Shown one piece after another: positions 1-9,687 of a stretch of 64,000 nt of DNA (the first letter of the stretch is position 1; each line of letters starts with the position of its first letter). The notes below the pieces were generated by a model. That model had not been told where the DNA came from and did not search any database. It saw only the letters and a program-made list of their open reading frames with translations. Position numbers and translations under genes: made by a program. This stretch comes from Tessaracoccus sp. MC1865 (GTDB taxonomy: Bacteria > Actinomycetota > Actinomycetes > Propionibacteriales > Propionibacteriaceae): the NCBI RefSeq assembly GCF_017815535.1, contig NZ_CP072596.1, forward strand, positions 1,798,001 to 1,862,000, written 5' to 3'.

Positions 1-1274
1 TGATGCGCCGCATGGGCGGCGCATGGGTGGGCTGGCACGGCGCGTCGGGTGAGCGCGTCGCGCCCTTCGAACACGAGGGCTACTCCGTCGTGCCGGTACC
101 CCTGAGCGCAGAGGAGTACGAGGAGTACTACGAGGGCTTCTCCAACGCCACCCTGTGGCCGCTGTATCACGACACCGTCGCCTTTCCTGAGTACCACCGC
201 GAGTGGTGGGACGCCTACGTCACCGTCAACCGTCGATTCGCGGAGGCGACCGCGGAGGTGGCCGACGAGGGCGCCACCGTGTGGGTCCAGGATTACCAGC
301 TTCAACTGGTCCCCAAGATGCTGCGCGAGCTGCGTCCGGATCTGCGGATCGGCTTCTTCCTCCACATCCCGTTCCCTCCCACCGAACTGTTTCAGCAGCT
401 GCCGTGGCGCAGAGAGATCCTCGAGGGTCTCCTCGGTGCTGATCTGGTGGGCTTCCAGGTGCCGGGCGGCGCCCAGAATTTCCTGCGCCTCGTGCGTCAG
501 CGCACCACCCACCGTGTGGAGCGCGACCGGGTGCGCGTCTCGGGATCGCGCGTGTGCACCGCCCGCGCCTACCCGATCTCCATCGACACGGAGGGCTTCG
601 CGGCCCTGGCCCAGACGCCCGAGGTCATCGCCGAAGCCGAGGCCCTGCTGGAGGAACTGGGGCATCCCAAGCGGATCTTCCTGGGCGTGGACCGGCTGGA
701 CTACACGAAGGGCCTGCGGCAGCGCATCCGCGCCATGGGCGAACTCTTCGAGGAGGGCAGACTCGACCCGGCGGACACGGTCTTCCTGCAAGTGGCCACC
801 CCGTCGCGCGAGCGCGTCGACGAGTACAGGCGGCTGCGCGACGATATCGATCTCCTGGTGGGGCGGATCAACTCCGAGGTTGGCGGCGTCGGTCGCCCGG
901 CCATCTCCTATCTCCACGCCGGCTTCCCGCGCACGACGATGGCGGCCATGTACCGCATCGCCGACGTCATGGTCGTCACTCCGCTGCGCGACGGCATGAA
1001 CCTCGTGGCCAAGGAGTACGTGGCGTGCCGCCCCGACACCAATGGCGCGCTGGTCCTCAGCGAGTTCGCCGGCGCGGCGCAGGAACTCAAGCAGGCCTAC
1101 CTGGTCAATCCCTACGACCTCAACGGCATGAAAGAGGTCGTCATGCAGGCCGCGACGGACCCGGCCCGGGAACGCCAGCGGCGCATGCGGGCGTTGAAGA
1201 AGCAGGTGCACGGCAACACCATCGAGCACTGGGCCGACAATTTCCTGGGTGACCTCCAGAACACCGACGGCTGA
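1..1274 (+). CDS. otsA: Trehalose-6-phosphate synthase OtsA (5' end cut by window)
   Basis: GT20 glycosyltransferase that joins a nucleotide-activated glucose to glucose-6-phosphate, giving trehalose-6-phosphate in the cytoplasm. The reading frame is already open at the window edge. The 423 residues from position 3 match the family after its first few dozen residues: HIPFPP near residue 122, a [14 protein letters not shown] block near 230, and [15 protein letters not shown] near 330, which carry donor and phosphate contacts in known OtsA. The product is short only because the N-terminus lies outside the window. No otsB follows; the next gene is convergent and ends 6 bases away. It adds a third trehalose-related route to the treYZ and glgE genes 20-35 kb downstream. 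Confidence 0.95.
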   Translation, partial: MRRMGGAWVGWHGASGERVAPFEHEGYSVVPVPLSAEEYEEYYEGFSNATLWPLYHDTVAFPEYHREWWDAYVTVNRRFAEATAEVADEGATVWVQDYQLQLVPKMLRELRPDLRIGFFLHIPFPPTELFQQLPWRREILEGLLGADLVGFQVPGGAQNFLRLVRQRTTHRVERDRVRVSGSRVCTARAYPISIDTEGFAALAQTPEVIAEAEALLEELGHPKRIFLGVDRLDYTKGLRQRIRAMGELFEEGRLDPADTVFLQVATPSRERVDEYRRLRDDIDLLVGRINSEVGGVGRPAISYLHAGFPRTTMAAMYRIADVMVVTPLRDGMNLVAKEYVACRPDTNGALVLSEFAGAAQELKQAYLVNPYDLNGMKEVVMQAATDPARERQRRMRALKKQVHGNTIEHWADNFLGDLQNTDG

Positions 1275-1280
1275 AGCGGG

Positions 1281-3218
1281 TCAGTTCAGCGCCTCGAACT
1301 TGCGTGACCAGGCGGAGCGGATCGGGTTCGCGTCAGCCACGAGGGCATCGAAGCGGCGGTCAGCGATGTTGGCCACCTCCCCCACGGTCTTGTGCAGTTC
1401 GCGTTCCGGCGAGGCCTCCACGCGCACCCAACTCTGCTCCACGACGGAGTCGAGCGTGGTGGTTGCGTTGAGCGACACCACGAGCGGGAGGCCGAACTTG
1501 TCCTGGTACGCGTGCGACACGGCCATGAGACTCTGCCGGTCGTGGTCGTCCATCCTGTCGGCGGCCAGCGATCCGGTCTCGGTGAGCGCGGCGATGTCCG
1601 ACGGCGTGTGACCAGGGTCCTCGTCGAGGAGGAGGTCGGCGATGTCGCGGTACCTGAGGATCAGGCTCCGCTGTTGGTCGGGGGTGCCGCTCATCAGCGA
1701 GTTCTGGAAGGCTGCCCGCAGGTCGGCCGTCGAGTTGAACGGACGCGACTGGTACGCGGCACGGATGGGCCAGGTCTCTTCCGGATAGAGGCTGCGGAAG
1801 GTCTCGACGAAACGTTCCTCGTCCATGGCGTTGATCTGCTCCAGGTTGAGCGGGCTCCTGCCTGAGGTCGCGACGTCCGGGCCCCGGCGGCGGCCGATGT
1901 GGAAGAACAGCAGGTTGAGCACGATCGCGGTGATCGCGCCGATCGTGACGCCGGAACCGAAGAAGATGTGGAGCCACCCGGGCACAGCCTGGGCGACGGA
2001 GGGCTGCAGGGTGACCAGCATCGCCAACGCCAGCGAGGTCGAGACGATGACCTGGTTGCGGTTGTCGTGCAGGTCGGCCTTGCCCAGCGTCTGGATGCCG
2101 ACGAAGGCCACGTTGGCGAACATGGCCAGGGAGGCACCGCCCAGAACCGGTCCGGGGATGGCCGCGACGATGGCGCCGGCCTTCGGGAGGAGGCCCAGGA
2201 TGATCATGAACACGCCGGCCACGGCGACAACCCAGCGCGACTTCACGCGGGTGAGGCGCACGAGGCCGACGTTCTGCGCGAAGCAGGTGTAGGGGAACGA
2301 GTTGAGGACACCGCCCAGCGCGGTGGACAGGCCGTCGGCGCGCAACGCGGCGGCGATGTGCTTCGGGGTGATGCGCTTGCCGACGACCTCACCGGTGGCG
2401 AACACGTCACCGGTGGTCTCGACGGCCGTGATGGCCATCACGATCAGCATGGAGACGATCGCGGCGAAGGTGAACTTGGGCATCCCGAACCAGAACGGGG
2501 TGGTCACGCCCACCCAGGAGGCGTCGGCCACGTGGGTGAACGAGGTGTCGCCCAGGATGACGGCGACAACCGTACCCAGGACCAGACCCATGAGGACGGC
2601 GACGGTGGCCATGAAGCCCTTGAAGAAGCGCTGCATCAGCACGATCACGCCGAGCGTGGCCAGCGCGTAGGCCAGGTTGCGTGTCAATTCCGCCCCTGCG
2701 GCGTTCCCGCCGCCGGCACCGCGGACGATGTCGCTGGCCGCCACGCCGATCAGGGTGGTGCCCATCACGGTCAGGAGGGTGCCGGTGACCACCGGCGGGA
2801 AGAAGCGGATGAGCTTGGAGAAGTAGGGGGCGACGAAGAACGTGGCCAGACCGGCGACGATGATGGAGCCGTAGATCTCCGGCAGGCCCTCCCTGCCACC
2901 GCCGGCGGCCAGGCCGATGGCGATGATCGGCGACACGGCCGTGAACGTCACGCCTTGGATGAGCGGGAGCCGCACGCCCACCTTCCAGAAGCCGACGGAT
3001 TGGATGATCGTCGCGATGCCGCAGGTGAACAGATCGGCGTTGATCAGGTGGATGAGGTCCTGGGTGGACAGGTCCAGCGCGCCGGCGATCACGATGGGGA
3101 CGATCACCGCGCCGGCGTAGAACGCCAGGACGTGCTGCAGGCCGAGGACGGCCAGCTTGGGCCCCGGTGGAACCTGGTCAACGGGGTGGACGCGGCGCTC
3201 CAGCGTGGCGGCGGACAT
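1281..3218 (-). CDS. NCS2 nucleobase:cation symporter fused to a C-terminal UraD-like (OHCU decarboxylase) domain
   Basis: A 645-residue protein. Residues 1-445 are a uracil/xanthine/urate permease of the NCS2 family, with about 14 hydrophobic segments and the signature around VETTGDVFATGEVVG (266-280) and QNVGLVRLTRV (315-325). Residues about 457-640 resemble 2-oxo-4-hydroxy-4-carboxy-5-ureidoimidazoline decarboxylase, the last step from urate to S-allantoin: they keep the helical pattern and a YQDKFGLPLVV stretch (572-582). The family's catalytic His in AHPD is Tyr523 here (RYRD), while a Glu (547) aligns with the second catalytic position. The cytosolic domain may therefore bind rather than decarboxylate. 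The ATG start has a GGAG 6 bases upstream, and TAGCTT further up could be its -10. The fusion suggests urate or xanthine as substrate. Confidence 0.88.
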   Translation of the reverse strand: MSAATLERRVHPVDQVPPGPKLAVLGLQHVLAFYAGAVIVPIVIAGALDLSTQDLIHLINADLFTCGIATIIQSVGFWKVGVRLPLIQGVTFTAVSPIIAIGLAAGGGREGLPEIYGSIIVAGLATFFVAPYFSKLIRFFPPVVTGTLLTVMGTTLIGVAASDIVRGAGGGNAAGAELTRNLAYALATLGVIVLMQRFFKGFMATVAVLMGLVLGTVVAVILGDTSFTHVADASWVGVTTPFWFGMPKFTFAAIVSMLIVMAITAVETTGDVFATGEVVGKRITPKHIAAALRADGLSTALGGVLNSFPYTCFAQNVGLVRLTRVKSRWVVAVAGVFMIILGLLPKAGAIVAAIPGPVLGGASLAMFANVAFVGIQTLGKADLHDNRNQVIVSTSLALAMLVTLQPSVAQAVPGWLHIFFGSGVTIGAITAIVLNLLFFHIGRRRGPDVATSGRSPLNLEQINAMDEERFVETFRSLYPEETWPIRAAYQSRPFNSTADLRAAFQNSLMSGTPDQQRSLILRYRDIADLLLDEDPGHTPSDIAALTETGSLAADRMDDHDRQSLMAVSHAYQDKFGLPLVVSLNATTTLDSVVEQSWVRVEASPERELHKTVGEVANIADRRFDALVADANPIRSAWSRKFEALN

Positions 3219-3336
3219 GGGCTGCTCCTGTCACGAAAAATCGACTGGCTAAAGCTACCCCCAGCCCCTCCGATTCGCCATCCGGCAGAATCATCTGCTA
3301 ACGTTCTTCATCGCGTGGTCATCCACTGACCACCGG

Positions 3337-3409
3337 TCCCTGGTAGCTCAATTGGCAGAGCATCTGACTGTTAATCAGAGGGTTACTGGTTCGAGTCCAG
3401 TCCGGGGAG
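3337..3409 (+). tRNA. tRNA-Asn (anticodon GTT)
   Basis: A 73-base cloverleaf. The acceptor stem pairs 3337-3343 with 3402-3408 (one T-G pair), and G3409 is the discriminator. The anticodon stem TCTGA/TCAGA encloses the loop CTGTTAA with anticodon GTT at 3370-3372. The T stem ACTGG/CCAGT encloses TTCGAGT. CCA is not encoded. A strong rho-independent terminator follows 27 bases later, so this looks like a single-tRNA transcription unit. Confidence 0.97.
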
Positions 3410-3435
3410 CTAGAGCAAACACGCTCTGACAAGCT

Positions 3436-3477
3436 GAACGGCCCTTCCAAGCTCCATTGGAGGGGCCGTTCTTTTTT
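3436..3477 (+). terminator. Rho-independent terminator of tRNA-Asn
   Basis: The 15-base arms 3436-3450 and 3457-3471 pair fully apart from one G-T pair, enclose the 6-base loop GCTCCA, and are followed by six Ts on the + strand. This is the most canonical terminator in the window. Confidence 0.92.
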
Positions 3478-3496
3478 AGCCAACCTCGCGACTCCT

Positions 3497-4177
3497 CTAG
3501 GGGTTCTCGTGGTGCGGCATGCCCACCGGCTTGGATTCCGGGGAGTTCCGCTGCCGGAGGAACACCGCGAAGATCGCCATGGACCCCACTGCAAGGAACT
3601 CGGACTGCCAGTTCTGGAACGTCCTGCTCCAGAACTCCGGTTGGAGGAGGTAGTCACCCAGGCTGAGCGGATCGAGCAGGTCGCGCAGGCGTTCCTCGTT
3701 GTAGGCGACACGACCAGCCACCGCCTGAGCAGCCCAGGACAACACGAAGATGGCGAACATCACGATGGTCAGCGACATCGAGAACACGCTGGTACGCCAC
3801 CCGCCGACCCGGGCAAGCTGCGGCGAGTCAGGCCGGGCGAACTCCCCCACCATCTCCTCCGAGTCGTCGTGCGGCCCCATCTCCTGGGGCGGCTTGGACT
3901 CCGACGAACCCCGCTGGACCAACCAGACGGTGAGCAGGATGAAGAGCGTGAACTGGAGGTACTCGGACTGCCAGTTCTCCGCCACGTCGACGGCGAACGA
4001 AGAGGACGTCAGGTAGCGCCACATGTCGATCTCGGCCAGGCCCGCCGTGCGGGCCTCCAGGTTGTAGTGGGCCTGACCGGCGAAGGCCTGGCCGATCAGC
4101 GCGAGCAGCAGCAGGATGCCGAAGCCGATGGACAGGGAGTTGTCGCGCAGCGCGGACGGGACTCGTGGATCCTTCAC
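3497..4177 (-). CDS. DUF6766 family membrane protein, internally duplicated
   Basis: A 226-residue membrane protein of unknown function that fits the DUF6766 family. It has four hydrophobic segments (about 14-34, 74-88, 131-153, 196-208) arranged as a tandem duplication: each half has a first helix, a YNxE-type loop, then NWQSE (69-73 and 189-193), a second helix and an ESKP tail (93-96, 214-217). The GTG start overlaps the stop of the upstream 30-residue peptide (GTGA), so translation is probably coupled. It ends the lipoprotein/microprotein/DUF6766 operon and runs toward tRNA-Asn. No catalytic motif is visible; an envelope or stress role is only a guess. Confidence 0.85.
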   Translation of the reverse strand: MKDPRVPSALRDNSLSIGFGILLLLALIGQAFAGQAHYNLEARTAGLAEIDMWRYLTSSSFAVDVAENWQSEYLQFTLFILLTVWLVQRGSSESKPPQEMGPHDDSEEMVGEFARPDSPQLARVGGWRTSVFSMSLTIVMFAIFVLSWAAQAVAGRVAYNEERLRDLLDPLSLGDYLLQPEFWSRTFQNWQSEFLAVGSMAIFAVFLRQRNSPESKPVGMPHHENP

Positions 4178-4266
4178 CGCGCCACCGCCGCAATGATGAA
4201 GACGGCGAGCAGCCCCAGCAGGATGAACAGCAGGTACGTCCAGAACACAACCCTCGCGAGAATCAT
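4174..4266 (-). CDS. 30-residue single-pass membrane microprotein
   Basis: A short frame of 30 codons plus stop encodes almost only a hydrophobic helix (about residues 6-28, rich in Leu, Ile, Phe and Ala), with an Arg at position 5 and at the C-terminus. Its ATG overlaps the stop of the upstream lipoprotein (ATGA), and its stop overlaps the GTG start of the DUF6766 gene (GTGA). This double coupling and the clean transmembrane composition are the evidence that it is real. The function is unknown; it could be a small partner of the four-helix DUF6766 protein. Confidence 0.6.
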   Translation of the reverse strand: MILARVVFWTYLLFILLGLLAVFIIAAVAR

Positions 4267-4655
4267 GCCTTCACCTCACACTCGTACGGCCGGGCGGGAT
4301 CCGCCTCTTCACGGACGCATCCCGCTGCGGTCACCAGCCAGCCCTCAGGGAACCGCGCCAGGAACACGACGTCATCCGCGAGTCGCACCTGGGCGCTCTC
4401 ACCCGCGACCTCCCCGCCCTCCACGTCAGAGGCCGAGGGCAGCCCCAGTTCCTCAAGGACTGCGGCGCAATCGGTGCCCGAGTCCTTCTCCACGCTCTTG
4501 CGGGTCTCCGGCGCGAGCATCTCGCACGCCTCCGCCGGAGTGGCTCCCACGAAGGCGCGGGCGGCGTCTTCCACCTCGCCCTCGCGGGCGTCGGCCGAGC
4601 AGCCGGCCACTGCCAGACCGGCGATCACCACAGCGGCCATCCAGTTTCTTGCCAC
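4263..4655 (-). CDS. Small secreted lipoprotein
   Basis: A 130-residue protein with a lipoprotein signal peptide: a short basic start, a hydrophobic core, and the lipobox LAVAGC, whose Cys19 would be lipidated and anchored outside the membrane. The mature part is acidic and contains four further Cys, perhaps two disulfides. I recognise no enzymatic domain. The GTG start is supported by GAGGAGG 9 bases upstream. It is the first gene of the operon with the 30-residue membrane peptide and the DUF6766 protein, which points to a shared job at the cell surface. Confidence 0.8.
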   Translation of the reverse strand: MARNWMAAVVIAGLAVAGCSADAREGEVEDAARAFVGATPAEACEMLAPETRKSVEKDSGTDCAAVLEELGLPSASDVEGGEVAGESAQVRLADDVVFLARFPEGWLVTAAGCVREEADPARPYECEVKA

Positions 4656-4766
4656 GAGTTCAACCTCCTCGAGACAGCGGGGCCCATATCCGGGTGAACC
4701 CGTCCGAGAAAGCCGACAGTAGTCCCGGACAGGTGCTTCGAATCACACCCTTGTGGGCTACGACAG

Positions 4767-4772
4767 TAGGCT
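4767..4772 (+). promoter_or_regulatory. Predicted -10 box of a leaderless ybaK transcript
   Basis: TAGGCT ends 6 bases before the ATG at 4779. Transcription starting about 7 bases downstream of the box would begin at or next to the start codon, and no Shine-Dalgarno sequence is present. Confidence 0.6.
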
Positions 4773-4778
4773 TCGCCC

Positions 4779-5270
4779 ATGGCCAAGAAGCAGCACGGCG
4801 GCACGGGCACGCCCGCCACCAGCGCCCTGGACCAATCGAAAGTGCCCTACACCATCCACACCTACGACCACGATCCCGCCTCACCCTCCTACGGTCTCGA
4901 AGCAGCGGAGGCGCTGGGCAGGCCGGCCGAGGAAGTGTTCAAGACGCTGCTCGTCGATACCGGCGCGGGGCTCGCCGTCGGGGTGGTCCCGGTCCATCTG
5001 CAACTGGACCTGAAGGCGCTCGCGGGCGCCCTGGGGGTCAAGCGCCTCACCATGGCCGCTCCTCCCGCGGCCGAACGCTCCAGCGGGATGGTGGTCGGGG
5101 GCATCTCCCCCATCGGTCAGCGCAAGGCACTGCCCACGGTGCTCGACGCGTCGATGCAGGGCAGGGCCACAGTGCTGGTCAGCGGCGGACGACGCGGCCT
5201 GGACGTCGAACTCGCCCCTGCTGACCTGGCGCGCCTCACCGGGGCCACCTTCGCTGCCATCGCCAGGTGA
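4779..5270 (+). CDS. ybaK: Cys-tRNA(Pro) deacylase, YbaK/EbsC family
   Basis: Trans-editing enzyme that hydrolyses cysteine mischarged onto tRNA-Pro in the cytoplasm. Its 163 residues match the usual family length. Lys55 in the EEVFKTLLVD segment is the conserved functional lysine. GGISPIGQRK (107-116) and SGGRRGLDVELAP (135-147) are family blocks. The ATG is preceded by a TAGGCT box with a 6-base spacer rather than a ribosome site, suggesting a leaderless message. The lipoprotein operon is transcribed divergently from the 123-base gap upstream. Confidence 0.93.
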   Translation: MAKKQHGGTGTPATSALDQSKVPYTIHTYDHDPASPSYGLEAAEALGRPAEEVFKTLLVDTGAGLAVGVVPVHLQLDLKALAGALGVKRLTMAAPPAAERSSGMVVGGISPIGQRKALPTVLDASMQGRATVLVSGGRRGLDVELAPADLARLTGATFAAIAR

Positions 5271-5288
5271 GCCACCGGGCCCGGCCGC

Positions 5289-5294
5289 TAGCCT
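5289..5294 (+). promoter_or_regulatory. Predicted -10 box of a leaderless acetyltransferase transcript
   Basis: TAGCCT ends 7 bases before the ATG at 5302, with no ribosome-binding site between them. Confidence 0.55.
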
Positions 5295-5301
5295 GTCCAC
5301 C

Positions 5302-5964
5302 ATGGCCTGGTCAGACATCTTCCCCTTCATGGGCGTGTCCATCCGCTGCGGTGACCTCACGCTCAGCGCGATGACGCCCGACGACGTGCCGGCGCTGCTC
5401 GCCGTCGCGGGCCGCGGCATCGTGCCGGACGGTTCCGGCTACCCGTTCCTCACCGACTGGGCACTGCTCCCGAAGGACCAGCGGGAGCTGAGTTCCACGC
5501 AGTTCTACTTCTCGAGGTGGAGCACCGCCCACCCCGGACGGTTCGAACTCCTCATGGTGGCGCGTCAGGGAGACAGGGTGCTGGGCGCCCAGGACCTTCG
5601 GGCGGCCGACTTCGCGGTGCGCCGAACGGGCTTCACCGGGTCCTGGCTGGGCCGGGAGTTCCATGGCAGCGGCATCGGCACCCGCATGCGTCAGATGATC
5701 TGCGCCTTCGCCTTCGACGAACTGGGCGCCATCGAGATGCGCACCGAGGCCTATGCCGACAACCCGGCATCGAACAGGGTGAGCCAGAAGACCGGCTACC
5801 GGGAGTTCGACCGCGCCCGCGTCAACCGCCTGGGCGAGGCCGCGACCGAGGTGCGCCACAAGCTCACCCGGGAGCAGCTGACCAGGCCGGAGGAGCCGAT
5901 CAGCTACGACGGCGGCCAGGCCCTGCGCCGATTCCTCGGCATCTCCTGGGTCAGCCCGCGATGA
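5302..5964 (+). CDS. GNAT family N-acetyltransferase (RimJ/RimL type)
   Basis: A 220-residue acetyltransferase. The acetyl-CoA pyrophosphate loop is REFHGSGIGTRMR (118-130), and the following helix and ASNRVSQKTGYRE segment are typical of the RimJ/RimL branch that acetylates protein N-termini or small amines. The substrate cannot be told from sequence. Its 3' end overlaps the convergent SCO gene by 14 bases, so no terminator separates the two. Confidence 0.88.
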   Translation: MAWSDIFPFMGVSIRCGDLTLSAMTPDDVPALLAVAGRGIVPDGSGYPFLTDWALLPKDQRELSSTQFYFSRWSTAHPGRFELLMVARQGDRVLGAQDLRAADFAVRRTGFTGSWLGREFHGSGIGTRMRQMICAFAFDELGAIEMRTEAYADNPASNRVSQKTGYREFDRARVNRLGEAATEVRHKLTREQLTRPEEPISYDGGQALRRFLGISWVSPR

Positions 5965-6571
5965 GGCGTTCGTAGTCCTCGCGCATCTCGCCGGGCGGAA
6001 CCTCGTTCCACACGACGGCCAGCTTGCGGTCCTCGCCGAAGCCCAGGATGTAGCTGCCGTGGTCCACCTCATAGCCACCGGACGGCAACTGCTTGCCCTC
6101 GGCGATGTCGATGCCGAGGCTCAGCGCGGCGGGCTTGATCAGGTCGAGGCTGCCGGTGAGCCCGATGAAGGACTCGTCGACCCGACGCAGGTACTCCTTC
6201 AGCGCCTCGGGGGTGTCACGGGCCGGGTCCGTCGTGACGACGATGAGCGTGATGTCATCAACGATCTCAGGCGGGAGGCGGCGCTTGGCCGTGGCCATGT
6301 CCGCCATGATGCCGGGGCACACGTCTGGGCAGTTGGTGTACCCGAAGAAGAGGGCCAGGGCCTTGGTGGTGACGTCCGTGGCCAGGTTGAACGGGTTGCC
6401 GTCCTGGTCCGTCAGGGTCACGTCCGGAACGGGGTTGCCGCCGCCGGACAGGTGCGTGCCGTGCCACTCACCCGCGCCCTCGATGTCGGCAGGAGGCTCG
6501 TCGGCGGCGGGGCTGCAGGCAGCCAGCAGCGCGGTGGCACCGGCGCCGAGAAAGAGGCGTCGTCCTATCAC
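5951..6571 (-). CDS. SCO1/SenC family copper-binding lipoprotein
   Basis: Thioredoxin-fold protein that in this family delivers or reduces copper for the CuA site of cytochrome c oxidase. From the GTG at 6571 it has 206 residues: a signal with lipobox LLAAC (Cys19), the metal motif CPDVC (Cys81, Cys85) and the distal ligand His171 in VDHGSY. A longer frame upstream would read through trpA and lacks a signal, so I reject it. The GTG overlaps the trpA stop (GTGA), making this the last gene of the trp operon, an unusual place for a respiratory assembly factor. Confidence 0.9.
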   Translation of the reverse strand: MIGRRLFLGAGATALLAACSPAADEPPADIEGAGEWHGTHLSGGGNPVPDVTLTDQDGNPFNLATDVTTKALALFFGYTNCPDVCPGIMADMATAKRRLPPEIVDDITLIVVTTDPARDTPEALKEYLRRVDESFIGLTGSLDLIKPAALSLGIDIAEGKQLPSGGYEVDHGSYILGFGEDRKLAVVWNEVPPGEMREDYERLIAG

Positions 6572-7412
6572 CGGCGAGCCCGCTCGACGCCCGCCGCAAG
6601 GTCGTCGGCCAGCGCCCGGAGCTTCTGCAGGTCGCCGTGCATGTCCAGCCCGTCCGACGACATACACTTCACCAGCGCCGAGCCGACGATCACCAGATCC
6701 GCGAAGCTACCGATCTCGGCCGCCTGGTCCCCGTCGCTGACGCCCAGGCCGATGCCGATGGGCAGCGACGGATCAACGGCGCGGGCGCGCTCCACGATCA
6801 CGGGGGCCGCGTCGGAGGTCTGGCTCCGCACACCGGTCACGCCCATGACGGACGAGGCGTAGACCCAGCCGCGGCAGGACTCCATGGTGAGTGCGATCCG
6901 CTCGTCGGTGGATGACGGGGCGATCAGGAAGACCCGGTCCACATCGTGCGCGTCCGAGGCCTCGAACCACTCCGGGCAGTCGTCCGGCGGCAGGTCGGGC
7001 GTGATGACGCCCGCTCCCCCGGCCGCCGACAGGTCCCGGGCGAACGCGTCGACCCCGTAGGCCTCCACGAGGTTCCAGTAGGTCATGACCATCGGCGTGG
7101 CACCGGCCGATGCCACGGCCTCGACGGCGAGGAAGGCGTCCCTGGTGCGGACGCCGCGCGCGCGGGCCTTGGTGGTGGCGTGCTGGATGACCAGCCCATC
7201 CATCAACGGATCCGAGTACGGGATGCCGATCTCGACGATGTCGGCGCCACGGCCCTGCGTCCCCTCGACGAGGGCCTTCACCACGGACAGCGAATCCGGC
7301 ACCGTGGGGTAGCCCACCGGGTAGTAGCCCACCAGCGCAGGGCGCCCCTCGTCGAGGCAGCGGGCGACAGCGGCACCCGAGTTACCGAGGCGCTTGGGAT
7401 CTGTGAACTGGC

Positions 7413-7416
<4 letters not shown>
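6568..7416 (-). CDS. trpA: Tryptophan synthase alpha subunit
   Basis: Cleaves indole-3-glycerol phosphate to indole and glyceraldehyde-3-phosphate and passes indole to TrpB. It is a 282-residue TIM barrel. The catalytic Glu lies in [10 protein letters not shown] and the catalytic Asp in the ITPDLPPDD region; the phosphate loop appears around GIGLGVSDG. The ATG overlaps the trpB stop by 4 bases, and its own stop overlaps the SCO lipoprotein start. Confidence 0.97.
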
Positions 7417-8647
<1,231 letters not shown>

Positions 8648-8648
<1 letters not shown>

Positions 8649-9442
8649 CAGTGCTTTGCCCTTTCTGCGGCAGCCATGAAGCTGCCGATGGCGTGGGTGG
8701 GGTCGCCGTGTTTGACGAGCGCCTCCCCCACGAGGATGACGTCTGCCCCCTCGGCCGCGACACGCGCCACGTCGTCGGCGGACTGGATCCCCGACTCCGC
8801 CACCTTCACGGCGGCATCGCCGATGCGCTCAGCCAGGCGGCCGAAGGTGGCCAGGTCGACGTCGAGGGTCTTCAGGTTCCGGTTGTTGACGCCGATGAGG
8901 CCGGCCCCGGCGGCGAGCGCCCGGTCCACCTCCTCAGCGGTGTGGGTCTCGACCAGCGCGGTCATGCCGAGCTCTGCGGTCAGCCCCAGGAAGCGGGTGA
9001 GTTCGTCGTCGGTGAGCGACGCGACGATCAGCAGCACCAGGTCCGCACCGTGGGCGCGGGCCTCGTGGAACTGGTACTCCTCCACCATGAAGTCCTTGCG
9101 CAGCACCGGGATGCGGACGCGCTCACGTACGGCGTCGAGATCCGCCAGCGAACCGTTGAACCGGTGCTTCTCCGTGAGAACAGAGATGGCTGCGGCGCCG
9201 CCCGCCTCGTAGGAGGCGGCGAGCCCGGCAGGATCCGTGATCATGGCGAGGTCGCCCTTCGACGGCGACTTGCGCTTGACCTCCGAGATCACGGCGAGTT
9301 CGGGCGCGCGGAACCGGGGCATCGGGTCGAGTGCCGGCGTTGCCTGCTGGGCGGCGCGAATGACCTCGTTGATGGAGGTGCGGGCCTTGCGTTCCTCTAG
9401 GTCTCGCCGGACTCCGGCGATGATGTCGTCGAGGACGGTCAC
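8648..9442 (-). CDS. trpC: Indole-3-glycerol phosphate synthase
   Basis: Converts CdRP to indole-3-glycerol phosphate. It has 264 residues from the GTG at 9442; the longer open frame upstream is out-of-frame reading of the previous gene. Family blocks are [38 protein letters not shown] and SESGI, which carry the catalytic Lys and Glu residues. The GTG overlaps the stop of the HGxxPAAW gene (GTGA). No trpF or trpD is nearby; many actinobacteria supply TrpF activity with PriA. Confidence 0.97.
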
Positions 9443-9645
9443 GGCTGACCCAGACCCATGGCCTTCATGATCATGGTGGTCAGTGCCCCGACGAGAATCA
9501 CGGCTGCGCCGACGATGACCCAGAGCCACGCCGGGCCCAGCATGGCGGCCACGCAGGCGATGGTGAAACCGACAGCGGTCAGCACCGATCCGGTCCAGGC
9601 GGCAGGACTCCGGCCGTGGTGGTAGTACTTCGGGGTACGAGCCAT
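9439..9645 (-). CDS. HGxxPAAW family small membrane protein
   Basis: A 68-residue protein with an N-terminal HGRSPAAW motif (10-17), then two hydrophobic helices (about 19-37 and 40-60). The motif defines a small actinobacterial family known from trp operons just before trpC, exactly its place here. It is preceded by AGAAAGG 8 bases before the ATG and coupled to trpC by a GTGA overlap. Its function is unknown to me; the location suggests a role linked to tryptophan synthesis or simple co-expression. Confidence 0.88.
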   Translation of the reverse strand: MARTPKYYHHGRSPAAWTGSVLTAVGFTIACVAAMLGPAWLWVIVGAAVILVGALTTMIMKAMGLGQP

Positions 9646-9687
9646 GAGCGCGACCTTTCTCTGAACGAGGGGGTTCAGCCCCAGAGC

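Noticed and set aside
3337-3480. tRNA-Asn as a phage or element attachment site
   Set aside because: No integrase, no partial tRNA copy and no mobile gene were seen nearby.
1899-5224. Long + strand frames opposite the permease, DUF6766 and lipoprotein genes
   Set aside because: They cross tRNA-Asn, its terminator or known genes, have no start signals and show antisense-type composition.
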